Positions 41,651 to 51,177 of a stretch of DNA of 64,000 nt are shown piece after piece. The notes below the pieces were generated by a model. That model ran no database searches and had not been told where the DNA came from. It saw only the letters and a list, made by a program, of their open reading frames with translations. The stretch spans positions 736,214 through 800,213 of the forward strand of contig NZ_BIMF01000002.1 of assembly GCF_004000945.1 (NCBI RefSeq), read 5' to 3'. The stretch is from Paenibacillus lautus NBRC 15380 (GTDB lineage Bacteria; Bacillota; Bacilli; Paenibacillales; Paenibacillaceae). The position numbers were made by a program, and so were the translations under genes. How positions within the stretch are numbered: position 1 is the stretch's first letter; each line of letters begins with the position of its first letter.

Positions 41651-41687
41651 CCCATAACGCCATGCCATCGGAATAACGGTCTATGGG
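41651..41687 (+). promoter_or_regulatory. Possible antiterminator pairing ahead of terminator 2
   Basis: CCCATA (41651-41656) can pair with TATGGG (41682-41687). The latter overlaps the first bases of the terminator 2 stem, so the two folds compete in part. Weak evidence: six base pairs only. Confidence 0.3.
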
Positions 41688-41727
41688 CGGAAAGCGAACC
41701 TTAGTAGTTCGCTTTCCGCCCTTTTTT
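41685..41727 (+). terminator. Attenuator terminator 2 before the MutS2-like gene
   Basis: GGCGGAAAGCGAA (41686-41698) / TTCGCTTTCCGCC (41708-41720), a perfect 13-base stem followed by CTTTTTT. It ends only 47 bases before the gene, so without antitermination little transcript would pass. Confidence 0.92.
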
Positions 41728-41773
41728 GCGCTGTATAACCATCCATTTTATAGTCAAAAGGAGAATATCACCC

Positions 41774-43741
41774 ATGAAACCATTCGCATTAAACAAATTG
41801 GAGTACGAGAAAATTCGCACCGAGCTTGAACGCCTTGCCGTATCATATCTGGGAGTCGAGCATATCCGGAAGATGGCCCCCCTCACCCAGATGAAAGCCA
41901 TTCGCAATAAGCTAAATGAAACGGAGGAAGCCAAAACCCTGCTCCAAACCGGGGCTAGCGTCCCTATTCCTTCCCTGGAGGGAATCGAGATGATCCTGGA
42001 TCTGCTCGGCACCGGTTATGTGCTGTCTGAGCGCGATTTCGGGAATATGGTCCAATATCTGAGAAGCTGCCGCCAGCTCATTCAATATATGAATGCCAAG
42101 GAAGGCATTGCTCCATTGATCAGTTCCTACGCCTCCTCTATGCATGAACTGCGTCCACTTCTGTCCGAAATCGAACGCAGCATTCACGGCGGTCGTGTTG
42201 TGGATAGCGCCAGTAAAGATCTGGCCAAAATCCGCAAAAAAATCATCGTAACCGAGGAACGGATCAAGCGTAAGCTCGACAGCCTGATGAGCCGTTACAA
42301 AGGGATCATGCAAGAGCATGTCATCAGCAAGCGTGGAGGACGTTACGTGCTGCCCATCAAGAAGGAGCACCGTAAATCCGTAAATGGCTCGATTCTGGAT
42401 GAATCGGCCAGCGGGCAGACGGTATTTATCGAGCCTTCCGACATGCAGGCACTTCAGATGGAATTAACTCTTCTGCACGCCGAAGAAGTCCGGGAAGAAA
42501 CAAAGGTGCTGAGTGATTTGACCGCACTTGCCGAGTTATATCAATTCGAACTGAGAACCAATGCCGACATTGTTGGAATCTACGATTACATCATAGCCAG
42601 AGGCAAGTACGCCATTTCCATCGGCGGGCGCAATGTGAGCCTGAACCAGGATGGGTTCATCCATCTAAAATCTGCGGTGCATCCTTTAATCGGCTCCTCT
42701 ATGATACCGCTGGACTTCACCATCGGGAAGCAGTACAAAACCTTGATCATTACAGGACCTAACACCGGCGGCAAAACTTCAGCGCTCAAGACGGTCGGAC
42801 TCATCACCGTTATGGTTCAATCCGGTCTGCTGGTTCCTGTAGGTGAAGGCAGCCATTGCGCCATCTTTGACGAGGTTTCCGTCGATATCGGAGATGGGCA
42901 GAGTTTGGAGCATGCCCTCAGCACGTTCTCTGCGCATATTCGCAACATCCGCGACATTTTGCAGACGGCCGGCCGGTCCACGCTGGTGCTGCTTGATGAA
43001 ATGGCGTCCGGAACGGACCCTGGTGAAGGCGTTGGATTGTCGATCGCCATTCTGGAGGAGCTGAGTCAACGTCAAGCAACGGTTGTGGTCACCACGCATT
43101 TTACCGAAATCAAAAATTTTGCCGAGCGCACAGCCGGCTTTGAGAATGCCCGGATGGAATTTGATGCCGACACACTCGAGCCGCTCTATCGTCTGCGGAT
43201 CGGTGAAGCCGGTCACAGTTATGCTTTTGTCATTGCAGCAAAGCTGGGCATTCCGGAGTCGATCATTGCCAGATCGCGTGAAATCACGGAAGCGGGAACG
43301 GAAAGAGGTGACACGTCCCTTATATATGATGCTGGATCAGAGTCCGAAGAATGGACAGAAGAGGCGAGTCCGGTAGACCAAGTTACCTTACCGTCAGACG
43401 AACAGGATAAGCTTAAGAATGTTAAGGATCATGAAGATGAAAATGAAGCCTCTCCCTCTTCCTTCTACCAACTTGGCGATCGTGTCTATGTGCCTTATTT
43501 GAAACGAAGCGGAACCGTGTATGAAACCATGGACGGTAGGGGAAATATCGGTGTTATGATTCAGAAGGATCGACTGAAGATTAACCATAAACGGCTGAAG
43601 CCTTATATTGCGGCCAAGGATCTATACCCGGAGGATTATGATCTTGATATCGTTTTTGAGAGCAAAGAGAATCGGAAGAAGCGTAAACTGATGAACCGCA
43701 AACACATTGAGGGGCTGCAGATAGAAACGAAGCCGGAGTAA
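41774..43741 (+). CDS. MutS2-like ATPase without the C-terminal Smr domain
   Basis: 655 residues from ATG 41774, behind AAAGGAG. The MutS2 core and clamp region (1-about 310) includes KRGGRYVLPIKKEHRKSVNGSILDESASGQTVFIEP. The MutS-type ATPase has Walker A GPNTGGKT (328-335), signature STFSAHIRNI, Walker B LVLLDEMASGTDPGEG (Asp408, Glu409) and TTHFTEIK. A KOW-like barrel follows (FYQLGDRVYVPYLKRSGTVYE, about 570-615), as in MutS2. Full MutS2 is about 785 residues and ends in a Smr domain; here it ends in a short basic tail. B. subtilis MutS2 splits collided ribosomes. The attenuator-like leader in front hints at induction by translation stress. Confidence 0.88.
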   Translation: MKPFALNKLEYEKIRTELERLAVSYLGVEHIRKMAPLTQMKAIRNKLNETEEAKTLLQTGASVPIPSLEGIEMILDLLGTGYVLSERDFGNMVQYLRSCRQLIQYMNAKEGIAPLISSYASSMHELRPLLSEIERSIHGGRVVDSASKDLAKIRKKIIVTEERIKRKLDSLMSRYKGIMQEHVISKRGGRYVLPIKKEHRKSVNGSILDESASGQTVFIEPSDMQALQMELTLLHAEEVREETKVLSDLTALAELYQFELRTNADIVGIYDYIIARGKYAISIGGRNVSLNQDGFIHLKSAVHPLIGSSMIPLDFTIGKQYKTLIITGPNTGGKTSALKTVGLITVMVQSGLLVPVGEGSHCAIFDEVSVDIGDGQSLEHALSTFSAHIRNIRDILQTAGRSTLVLLDEMASGTDPGEGVGLSIAILEELSQRQATVVVTTHFTEIKNFAERTAGFENARMEFDADTLEPLYRLRIGEAGHSYAFVIAAKLGIPESIIARSREITEAGTERGDTSLIYDAGSESEEWTEEASPVDQVTLPSDEQDKLKNVKDHEDENEASPSSFYQLGDRVYVPYLKRSGTVYETMDGRGNIGVMIQKDRLKINHKRLKPYIAAKDLYPEDYDLDIVFESKENRKKRKLMNRKHIEGLQIETKPE

Positions 43742-43812
43742 CGAAACTCTTGATGATGGGTCGACCAGGATATCAAAAAAGAATCCTAAGGATTTGCGAA
43801 GGAGAGATCACG

Positions 43813-44331
43813 ATGAACTTACGCACAGAAACCAAGAACGATTATGAGAAGGTCCAGGACCTTCTCACCCATGCTTTTCCCGGACAGGAAGAAGCGATTC
43901 TGGTACAGCGGCTGCGGGAAGACAAAGCCTTTCAACGGGAATTGTCAATCATAGCGGAAGAAGATGGGATCATCAAGGGCCATATTATGTTCAGCCGAGC
44001 CAGCCTTTTTGACGGCATTCATACCCATCACGTGGCTGCACTAGGGCCGCTGGCCGTGCTTCCGGATTATCAACGACAAGGGATCGGCGGAAAATTGATT
44101 GAAGAAGGCAAACGACGGTGTCTCACGCACGGCTATCCCCTTGTTTTTCTATTCGGCCATCCGGCGTATTATCCCCGGTTCGGTTTTGTGCAGGCCAGAA
44201 CCTATGGGATCGATATAACCCAATTCACTGTTTCCGATGAAGTGTTCATGGTTGCCGAGCTTCAGCAGGGCGCACTCGATCACCTGCATGGCGAATTCCG
44301 TTTCCACTCCGCATTCGAAGATTTGGGGTAA
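43813..44331 (+). CDS. GNAT acetyltransferase, YhbS type
   Basis: 172 residues from ATG 43813 (MNLRTETKNDYEKV), with GAAGGAGAG upstream; an earlier in-frame ATG at 43750 has no SD. COG3153/YhbS features: HAFPGQEEAILVQRLRED, ALGPLAVLPDYQRQGIGGKLIEEGKRRC (acetyl-CoA loop QRQGIGG) and VFLFGHPAYYPRFGFVQA. The substrate is unknown. It lies 71 bases after the MutS2-like gene on the same strand and could be cotranscribed with it. Confidence 0.9.
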   Translation: MNLRTETKNDYEKVQDLLTHAFPGQEEAILVQRLREDKAFQRELSIIAEEDGIIKGHIMFSRASLFDGIHTHHVAALGPLAVLPDYQRQGIGGKLIEEGKRRCLTHGYPLVFLFGHPAYYPRFGFVQARTYGIDITQFTVSDEVFMVAELQQGALDHLHGEFRFHSAFEDLG

Positions 44332-44458
44332 GTCTCCGAGCTTCAAAGTCTATATCATCCGAATAGGTTTGATCAAGCCGGGCAATCCTTGGTGGCATTC
44401 AGCTTCTGATATGTTGTACAATAAAATCTAAATGACTATTTGAAGGATGGTTTTCAAC

Positions 44459-45322
44459 ATGTATGTAGCTCAGGATTGGCAAGATTACGAGGTCATCGAT
44501 ACCGGAGGCGGGGAAAAGCTGGAACGCTGGGGCGACGTGATTCTCAGACGTCCGGATCCGCAGATCATATGGCCGATTGAACGTGAAGATGGACAGTGGC
44601 GCAGTGTTCACGGACACTATCACCGCAGCTCGTCCGGCGGCGGGCAATGGGACATGAAAAAGCAGCTTCCGGACCGGTGGACCATCTCATACGACCAATT
44701 GAAATTTCATATTCGACCAACCAATTTTAAACATACCGGTTTGTTTCCGGAGCAGGCAGCCAACTGGCGCTGGATGATGGATAAGATCGCTTCAGCCGGA
44801 CGCCCGGTCAGCGTGCTGAACCTATTCGCCTATACCGGCGGAGCAACCGTCGCGGCCGCCTCGGCCGGAGCTCAGGTTGTCCATGTGGATGCTGCGAAGG
44901 GGATGGTTCAATGGGCCAAGGAAAACGCGGCATTGTCCGGCCTCGCCGACCGTCCTATCCGTTATATCACGGATGATGTGTTTAAATTCGTGCAACGGGA
45001 GCAGCGTCGGGGAAACAAATACGATGCGATCATTATGGACCCTCCATCTTATGGCCGCGGACCAAGTGGAGAAACGTGGAAGCTTGAACAGAGCTTGTAC
45101 CCATTCCTCGAAAGCTGCATGAGCATCGTATCGGATCATCCGCTGTTCATGCTGATTAACTCCTATACAACCGGCATCTCTCCTACTGTTCTGAATAACA
45201 TGCTGACCATGACCATGAAGCTGAAATACGGCGGCACCATCAGTGCGGGAGAAATCGGATTGCCGATTACCCGCTCCGGCATGAACCTGCCATGCGGCAT
45301 CCTGGGTCGATGGGAGTCCTGA
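44459..45322 (+). CDS. Class I SAM-dependent methyltransferase, RlmI/RlmK-like (probable rRNA methylase)
   Basis: 287 residues from ATG 44459 (MYVAQDW); an ATG at 44447 overlaps the SD GAAGGA. SAM motif I is VLNLFAYTGGATVAAASAGA and the catalytic/base-binding motif IV is YDAIIMDPPSYGRGPSG, typical of COG1092 23S rRNA m5C/m2G methylases, but the N-terminal PUA domain is missing. RPTNFKHTGLFPEQAANW is also characteristic. The next gene, a pseudouridine synthase, starts 4 bases after the stop, supporting an RNA-modification operon. The exact target is unknown. Confidence 0.85.
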   Translation: MYVAQDWQDYEVIDTGGGEKLERWGDVILRRPDPQIIWPIEREDGQWRSVHGHYHRSSSGGGQWDMKKQLPDRWTISYDQLKFHIRPTNFKHTGLFPEQAANWRWMMDKIASAGRPVSVLNLFAYTGGATVAAASAGAQVVHVDAAKGMVQWAKENAALSGLADRPIRYITDDVFKFVQREQRRGNKYDAIIMDPPSYGRGPSGETWKLEQSLYPFLESCMSIVSDHPLFMLINSYTTGISPTVLNNMLTMTMKLKYGGTISAGEIGLPITRSGMNLPCGILGRWES

Positions 45323-45326
45323 TTCG

Positions 45327-46058
45327 ATGAGCAAGCGGGAACCTGCAGCATATCCGGTTGTGCCGATTCTTTTCGAGGATAATCATGTGTTAGGTGTAAC
45401 CAAGCCGGTAAACATCCCCTCCCAGGAGGATGCTACCGGCGATCCCGACATGCTGACCATTCTGAAACAGGACATTAAGGAGCGCTACAATAAACCGGGC
45501 AATGTATTTTTGGGATTGGTGCACCGTCTGGACCGTCCGGTTGGCGGAGCGATGGTCTTTGCCAAGACCTCCAAAGCCGCTTCCCGATTATCGGAAGCCG
45601 TCCGCAGTCGCAGCTTCCGCAAGCAGTATGTAGCGGTCGTTCACGGGATTCCTTCGAAAACTTCGGGTCGGCTCGTGAATATGTTGTATAAGGATGTAAA
45701 AACCAACACCGTCTATGTCACCTCTAAAGGTACGGACGGGGCCAAGGAGGCCATTCTGGATTACACCGTGCTCCAAACGGCGGATGGCTTCAGCCTCGTC
45801 CTGATCGAGCTGCACACGGGCAGGCCGCACCAAATCCGCGTACAGCTCAGCCATGCGGGACATCCGCTGTTCGGAGATCAGAAGTATGGAAGCAAGGTGA
45901 ACAAAGCCGGCCAGCAGATTGCCTTATGGTCCGTATTGGTCGGATTTCCGCACCCCGTTACCAAAGATGATATCTCCATTCGTTCCATGCCGCCCTCAGT
46001 CTATCCTTGGAGCCTCTTCTCCATGGACAAGCTGGAGTCCACACTACGGTCCTATTAA
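45327..46058 (+). CDS. RluA-family pseudouridine synthase
   Basis: 243 residues. The catalytic motif is FLGLVHRLDRPVGGAMVFAKT (Asp in HRLDRP). The second family motif is LIELHTGRPHQIRVQLSHAGHPLFGDQKYG. There is no S4 domain, so it belongs with the short RluA/TruC-like group that isomerises uridine in rRNA or tRNA. It is translationally close to the methyltransferase (4-base gap) and ended by a strong terminator. Confidence 0.92.
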   Translation: MSKREPAAYPVVPILFEDNHVLGVTKPVNIPSQEDATGDPDMLTILKQDIKERYNKPGNVFLGLVHRLDRPVGGAMVFAKTSKAASRLSEAVRSRSFRKQYVAVVHGIPSKTSGRLVNMLYKDVKTNTVYVTSKGTDGAKEAILDYTVLQTADGFSLVLIELHTGRPHQIRVQLSHAGHPLFGDQKYGSKVNKAGQQIALWSVLVGFPHPVTKDDISIRSMPPSVYPWSLFSMDKLESTLRSY

Positions 46059-46066
46059 TAGAACTC

Positions 46067-46101
46067 AAAAAAACGAAATCCAATCTTGGATTTCGTTTTT
46101 T
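46067..46101 (+). terminator. Terminator of the RNA-modification operon
   Basis: AAAAACGAAATCCAA-TC-TTGGATTTCGTTTTT, near-perfect, 8 bases past the stop. Confidence 0.9.
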
Positions 46102-46241
46102 ATATGCCCTTTCACAGTGGCAAATATTGTAATATTTTATCCCTCTTCGATAATATATTATCCCTTTACTTTTATCAAAGAATGCCGAAAAATAGTAACT
46201 AGATTAGTTTAACATTTTTTAGATGATTTGTACAATCATGG

Positions 46242-46266
46242 TATAAACTCTAATTTTGAGTTTATA
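46242..46266. promoter_or_regulatory. Inverted repeat upstream of the LPMO gene
   Basis: TATAAACTC-N7-GAGTTTATA, perfect 9-base arms, 83 bases before the LPMO start in an AT-rich promoter-like stretch. No T-run follows. Candidate operator for a chitin-responsive or catabolite regulator, by position only. Confidence 0.45.
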
Positions 46267-46348
46267 TAAACCAACGGCTGCCAAGGAGGAGGATGATCAA
46301 AGCTGTTCATGAATGGTTACAAATTAAATATTCAAGGAGGAATTTGTT

Positions 46349-47710
46349 ATGGACCAAGTTCGATGTCAAACAAATCGCCGCTTGCATTTGAAACCGCTGT
46401 GGATTTTTTTAGGAAGCACACTGTTGTTCTTCACCATCATGATCATCACAGCAAGCAGCGTCTCCGCTCATGGTTATGTTGAATCACCAGCCAGTCGTGG
46501 TTATAAGTGTAAGCTTGGAGAGAACACCAACTGCGGCAGAATCATATATGAACCGCATTCCCTGGAGGGAAAAGGAAACTTCCCGATCGGTGGACCGGCG
46601 GATGGTCAGATTGCTGGTGCTGGAATTTTTCACGAGCTCAATGAACAATCACCTACCCGCTGGAGTAAAGTGAACATGAACGGCGGACCGAATACGTTTA
46701 AGTGGGTGCTGACCGCTGCTCACGCCACATCCGATTGGAAATATTATATTACGAAAAAAGGCTGGGATTCCAGCAACCCCCTCGCACGCGCAGATCTCGA
46801 ATTGTTCTGCTCCTTCAATGACGGTGGTAAACAACCGCCGAACACCGTAACCCACACTTGTAACGTACCTACCGACCGCACCGGCTACTATCTGATCCTC
46901 GCCGTATGGGAAATCGCCGATACAGGCAACGCCTTCTATAACGTAATCGACGTGAACCTGAATAACGGCAGCGGGAATCAGGACACGCAAGCTCCAACCG
47001 TACCGGGTAACTTGAGATCCACAGGTGTCACCAGCAGCAGCATAACGCTCTCATGGAACGCTTCCACGGATAACGTCGGGGTAACCTTCTATGAAATCTA
47101 TCAAGGGTCCAATCTCGTAACCACCGTATCCGGATCAACCTTAAGCCACACCGTAACCGGTCTGCAAGCGGCAACCTCCTATACCTTTACGGTAAAAGCA
47201 CGTGATGGAGCAGGCAACGTTTCACCAGCGAGCAGTCCGTTAACTATTGCCACATCGAATCCCGTCCCGGACACTCAAGCCCCGACGGCCCCTGCCAATT
47301 TGCGATCTGTAGGTTCTACTTCGACCAGCGTATCACTAGCCTGGAACAATGCCACGGATAACGTCGGGGTAACCGGTTATGAAGTATATCGGGGCACAAC
47401 GCTGGTGACCACGGTATCCGGCAGCACGCTTTCCTATACGGTCAGCGGGTTGACGCCAAACACATCTTATAACTTCACCGTGAAAGCTCGTGATGCGGCT
47501 GGCAACGTCTCTCCTGCAAGCAATCAGCTGCAGGTCACCACGACGGACGGCTCCACACCGGAAACTCCGGCCTGGGCACCTAACACTTCATACCAGCAGG
47601 GAGCTTTAGTCACATATGGAGGCAACACCTATGAGTGCCGCCAAGCCCACACGTCCCTGCCTGGTTGGGAACCCTCCAACGTCCCGGCTTTATGGTTGCT
47701 TAAGTCATAA
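46349..47710 (+). CDS. Secreted AA10 lytic polysaccharide monooxygenase with two Fn3 and a CBM5/12 domain
   Basis: 453 residues. The signal peptide is cut before His41 (SSVSA|HGYVESP), which becomes the N-terminal His of the copper His-brace; the second His is His125 (TAAHATSDW), with axial Phe in NAFYNVIDV. Two fibronectin-III modules (about 213-300 and 306-395), nearly repeats of each other (TDNVGVTFYEIY / TDNVGVTGYEVY), lead to a C-terminal CBM5/12 chitin binder (WAPNTSYQQGALVTYGGNTYECRQAHTS). It should oxidatively cleave crystalline chitin outside the cell. SD AAGGAGG precedes ATG; a second AAGGAGGAGG lies about 60 bases upstream with a short overlapping ORF of doubtful meaning. Confidence 0.95.
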   Translation: MDQVRCQTNRRLHLKPLWIFLGSTLLFFTIMIITASSVSAHGYVESPASRGYKCKLGENTNCGRIIYEPHSLEGKGNFPIGGPADGQIAGAGIFHELNEQSPTRWSKVNMNGGPNTFKWVLTAAHATSDWKYYITKKGWDSSNPLARADLELFCSFNDGGKQPPNTVTHTCNVPTDRTGYYLILAVWEIADTGNAFYNVIDVNLNNGSGNQDTQAPTVPGNLRSTGVTSSSITLSWNASTDNVGVTFYEIYQGSNLVTTVSGSTLSHTVTGLQAATSYTFTVKARDGAGNVSPASSPLTIATSNPVPDTQAPTAPANLRSVGSTSTSVSLAWNNATDNVGVTGYEVYRGTTLVTTVSGSTLSYTVSGLTPNTSYNFTVKARDAAGNVSPASNQLQVTTTDGSTPETPAWAPNTSYQQGALVTYGGNTYECRQAHTSLPGWEPSNVPALWLLKS

Positions 47711-47783
47711 TTTCATGACGTCTTGTAAAAAGTTCGAAATCATGGATTGACCATGATGTTCCATGCGTATGAAGATATGTAAC

Positions 47784-47824
47784 AGCCCAAGGGTGAGCTG
47801 CCGTATGCAGCCGCCAGGGGGCTT
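47784..47824 (+). terminator. Terminator-like hairpin after the LPMO gene
   Basis: AGCCC...GCTGC / GCAGC...GGGCT with internal mismatches, followed by TCTCT. It lies between convergent LPMO and MarR genes. Confidence 0.5.
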
Positions 47825-47853
47825 CTCTACGTTTACAACGTTTGCTTCAGAAC

Positions 47854-48285
47854 TTAGACCTCAACCAGAGCTTCCTTTGGAGCTGTATTAATCTTTCCTA
47901 ACAGATAGACAAGCAGCTGTTGATTATGCGAGGATATGCGGTTCAAAATCTGGGAAAGGTACTCCTCCCTAACCTGTAATCCGCGCGTATACTCCTCACG
48001 TCCTTTATAGGATATCGTCACCCAGACGATCCGTCTGTCATTTGCGTCACGTTCCCGTTTGATCAGTCCATTCTTCTCCATCCGGTCCAATAGCATGGTT
48101 ACGGCTGCCGGACTTGTGGCCAGGTAAGGAATGAAATCGGAAGGTTTCATTCGCTTCTGTTCAGCCAGCACCTCCAGCACCATCAGTTGCGATTCCGTCA
48201 ATGTCGGTGCTAATCCGGCTTCCATATGGAGCTTATAATCCTTTGCCAGCTTGGACCACACCTTGGCGAATTCGGCAGTATGCAT
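47854..48285 (-). CDS. MarR-family transcriptional regulator
   Basis: 143 residues, standard MarR size. The winged HTH reads LTESQLMVLEVLAEQKRMKPSDFIPYLATSPAAVTMLLDRMEKNGLIKRERDANDRRIVWVTISYKG, with the conserved Asp-x-Arg wing. MarR proteins repress efflux or stress genes and release DNA on binding phenolics or on oxidation. No Cys is present, so oxidation sensing is unlikely. The target is not evident from the neighbours. Confidence 0.92.
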   Translation of the reverse strand: MHTAEFAKVWSKLAKDYKLHMEAGLAPTLTESQLMVLEVLAEQKRMKPSDFIPYLATSPAAVTMLLDRMEKNGLIKRERDANDRRIVWVTISYKGREEYTRGLQVREEYLSQILNRISSHNQQLLVYLLGKINTAPKEALVEV

Positions 48286-48377
48286 GTTTTATCCCGTCCC
48301 TTCAATTATGTCTGTCATGATCAAACATCGGATACCATCCGTGGATGTTGCACTGTACTTCGTTGAATGGATTTCGT

Positions 48378-48518
48378 TTGAATCCAAGTCATGATTCCAT
48401 AATAGTTTATAGGATTAACTTTTCGCGGGCGAGCTCCCAATATCCTTCTTTTTTCGTTAAAAAATATAATTTCCAATCAAGCGACAAAACCCGTCAACCC
48501 TTATATGACGGCGTTTTT
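48378..48518 (+). ncRNA. Weak small-RNA candidate in a 421-base gap
   Basis: TTGAAT (48378-48383), 16-base spacer, TAATAG (48400-48405), then a hairpin CCGTCA / TGACGG with a T-run (48491-48518), would give an RNA of about 105 bases. The promoter match is modest. Apart from this and the parC terminator, the gap 48286-48706 holds nothing I can support. Confidence 0.25.
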
Positions 48519-48604
48519 CAAGGTTCACCTTGCTTCGACATAGACGGACATATGTCAAATAGTATAAACAAAAGTTCTAATGTTGTGCAAACGCAAAATA
48601 TAGC

Positions 48605-48640
48605 AAAAGCACCTCGACAAATATCATCGAAGGTGCTTTT
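48605..48640 (-). terminator. Terminator of the topoisomerase IV operon
   Basis: AAAAGCACCT-CGA / TCG-A-AGGTGCTTTT stem, T-rich on the minus strand, 67 bases past the parC stop. Confidence 0.8.
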
Positions 48641-48706
48641 CGTCCATCTATCTCACCTGTACTTCGAACATTTCTTTCTAAACAAAGGAAGTACCTACAT
48701 CCTTGT

Positions 48707-51166
48707 TTAACTTTCTTTGCCTAACTCCCCATGCGGAATACTTACCAAATCAACAATCTGTCCTTGCTTGCCAACATCCGCAAGCAGTTTGCCTATCGAT
48801 TTACGTTCCGCGATCGGTACTTTCTCCGTATGAATCGGATAAGCTTGCCCGTCTTCGCTGTACGCCATTATCTGCAACGGTTCACGGCAATAGAAAGCAC
48901 CGACAATGGCGCTGCCGTTCGGCTTCACCCGCTTGCCTTCCTTAAACTCAAACGTAGCTATTCCTTTTCCGCCGCGGCTTTGCGTCTGGTAATCCAACAG
49001 CAAGCTGCGCTTACCATAACCAAGATCCGTGATGGTCAAAATTTCACCCTCATCGTTCTCCACCCATAACGCTGCAACGACTTCATCCCCGTCACGGAGC
49101 TGGATTCCCCGGACCCCGCCGGAAACGCGTCCCATGGCGTTGACTTCCTGCTCATTAAACCGGATGCTCATCCCTTCTTTCGAGATCAGCACAATATCTT
49201 TATTGCTATCACTCACGACGACCTGGATAATACTGTCTTCCGCAGCAACCTTGGCGGCCGCAACGGCGCCAGTCCGCTTGGTTACATACTCCTTGAGCTC
49301 TGTACGCTTCACTTGACCTTTGCGGCTGACGAACACAAGTGATTTGCCCTCTTCTTCAAAATTCGAAACCGGAATGACCGATACGATGTGATCCTCTTTC
49401 GGCACCTGAATCACGTTAACGATAGCCGTACCGGCATCTTTCCATTTGTATTCCGGAATTTGGTGAACCGGCAATAAGAAATACTGTCCACGGCTCGTGA
49501 ATATGAGCAGATTCTCCAGCGTATTGACTTCAAACAGACGGGTGATGTAATCCCCTTCCTTAACGCCGGAGCTTTCCAGCTCACCGCCGCTTCGGGTGAA
49601 GGATAACATGCTGGTACGCTTGATGTAGCCTTCATTAGACAGCGTTACGAGCACGTCCTCTGCGTTAACCAGCACTTCAAGATTCACCTTGATCTCTTCC
49701 ACTTCTTCCTGAATGACAGAACGCCGGTCGATACCGTACTTCTCGCGAATTTCAAGCAGCTCTTTGCGAATGACGGCAATCAGCTTCTTATCGCTGTCCA
49801 GGATCGCACGCAAGCCCTCGATTTTCTTTGTTAACTCGTCCAGCTCTTTTTGCAGGGAATGAATTTCAAGGTTCGTAAGGCGGTATAATTGCAAAGTCAA
49901 TATGGAATCGGCTTGTCTCTCCGTGAAACCGAACATCCATTGCAGATTGTTCTGGGCATCCTGGCGATTCTTGGACGCTTTGATCGCCGCAATAACCTCA
50001 TCCAGGATATTTAAAGCCTTAACCAGGCCTTCCAATACATGCGCCCGATCCTCTGCTTTCTCCAGCTCATACTGCGTCCGGTGCGTGACGACTTCACGCT
50101 GATGCCCGATATAAGCGGATAACATGTCTTTAAGCCCCAGCTGTTGAGGGGTTTTATTCACAATCGCAACCATATTGAAGTTGTACGTAATTTGCAGATC
50201 GGTTTTCTTGAACAAATAAGCAAGAATCCCGTTTGCGTCGGCATCCTTCTTCAGCTCAACGACGATGCGAAGTCCTTCCCGTCCGCTCTCATCGCGAACC
50301 TCGGCGATGCCTTCGACTTTTTTCTCGAGCCGTATGTTCTCCATGGCGGTAACAAGCCGGGACTTAACGACCTGGTAAGGGATTTCCGTGATGACAATCT
50401 GCTGCTTGCCGCCGCGAAGCGATTCAATGTCCGTCTTCGACCGCAGATATACGCGGCCTTTGCCTGTACGATAGGCATCCAAAATGCCTTCGCCGCCCAT
50501 GATGATTCCGCTGGTTGGGAAATCCGGACCTTTGATAAAGGTCATAATCTCGGCCAGCTCAATCTCCGGCTTCTGCATGACGGCAATACAAGCATCGATC
50601 ACTTCCCGTAGATTGTGAGGCGGAATTTCAGTGGCGAAGCCTGCGGAAATCCCGCTAGCTCCGTTCACAAGCAGGTTGGGGTACCGTGAAGGCAGCACAA
50701 CCGGTTCCTTGGCCGTGTTATCAAAATTATCCTTAAACAGCACGGTCCGCTTCTCGATATCCCGAAGCAGTTCCATGGCAATCGGCGATAACCTTGCCTC
50801 GGTATAACGCATCGCTGCTGCGGGATCATCGTCCTGTGAACCCCAGTTTCCGTGGCCGTCCACAAGCACATGTCCCATCTTCCATGGCTGGGCCATCCGA
50901 ACCATACCTTCATAAATCGATGAGTCCCCGTGCGGATGGTAGTTACCCATAACATCCCCGACAGTTTTGGCTGATTTACGGTATGGTTTATCCGGTGTGT
51001 TACCCGAATCGTACATGGCATACAGAATCCGGCGCTGAACGGGCTTCAGGCCGTCACGGACGTCCGGGATCGCCCGGTCCTGAATAATATACTTGGAATA
51101 CCGGCCAAATCGATCACCTACGACCTCTTCCAGAAAAGCCGGCAAAAATTGCTCCGATAAACTCAT
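48707..51166 (-). CDS. parC: DNA topoisomerase IV subunit A (ParC)
   Basis: 819 residues. ParC is the DNA-cleaving half of topoisomerase IV, which unlinks daughter chromosomes. The catalytic Tyr121 is in [11 protein letters not shown]; the conserved [15 protein letters not shown] and [17 protein letters not shown] are present, and the C-terminal beta-pinwheel is degenerate compared with GyrA. In the quinolone-determining region Ser82 and Glu86 (equal to S. aureus Ser80 and Glu84) are the susceptible-type residues. parE lies 11 bases upstream, and the adjacency of the pair supports ParC over GyrA. Confidence 0.95.
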   Translation of the reverse strand: MSLSEQFLPAFLEEVVGDRFGRYSKYIIQDRAIPDVRDGLKPVQRRILYAMYDSGNTPDKPYRKSAKTVGDVMGNYHPHGDSSIYEGMVRMAQPWKMGHVLVDGHGNWGSQDDDPAAAMRYTEARLSPIAMELLRDIEKRTVLFKDNFDNTAKEPVVLPSRYPNLLVNGASGISAGFATEIPPHNLREVIDACIAVMQKPEIELAEIMTFIKGPDFPTSGIIMGGEGILDAYRTGKGRVYLRSKTDIESLRGGKQQIVITEIPYQVVKSRLVTAMENIRLEKKVEGIAEVRDESGREGLRIVVELKKDADANGILAYLFKKTDLQITYNFNMVAIVNKTPQQLGLKDMLSAYIGHQREVVTHRTQYELEKAEDRAHVLEGLVKALNILDEVIAAIKASKNRQDAQNNLQWMFGFTERQADSILTLQLYRLTNLEIHSLQKELDELTKKIEGLRAILDSDKKLIAVIRKELLEIREKYGIDRRSVIQEEVEEIKVNLEVLVNAEDVLVTLSNEGYIKRTSMLSFTRSGGELESSGVKEGDYITRLFEVNTLENLLIFTSRGQYFLLPVHQIPEYKWKDAGTAIVNVIQVPKEDHIVSVIPVSNFEEEGKSLVFVSRKGQVKRTELKEYVTKRTGAVAAAKVAAEDSIIQVVVSDSNKDIVLISKEGMSIRFNEQEVNAMGRVSGGVRGIQLRDGDEVVAALWVENDEGEILTITDLGYGKRSLLLDYQTQSRGGKGIATFEFKEGKRVKPNGSAIVGAFYCREPLQIMAYSEDGQAYPIHTEKVPIAERKSIGKLLADVGKQGQIVDLVSIPHGELGKES

Positions 51167-51177
51167 TCCTTCACCTT

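Noticed and set aside
48345..48710. Plus-strand ORF (121 codons) in the gap between marR and parC
   Set aside because: No SD, no family features, and it runs through two hairpins including the parC terminator.
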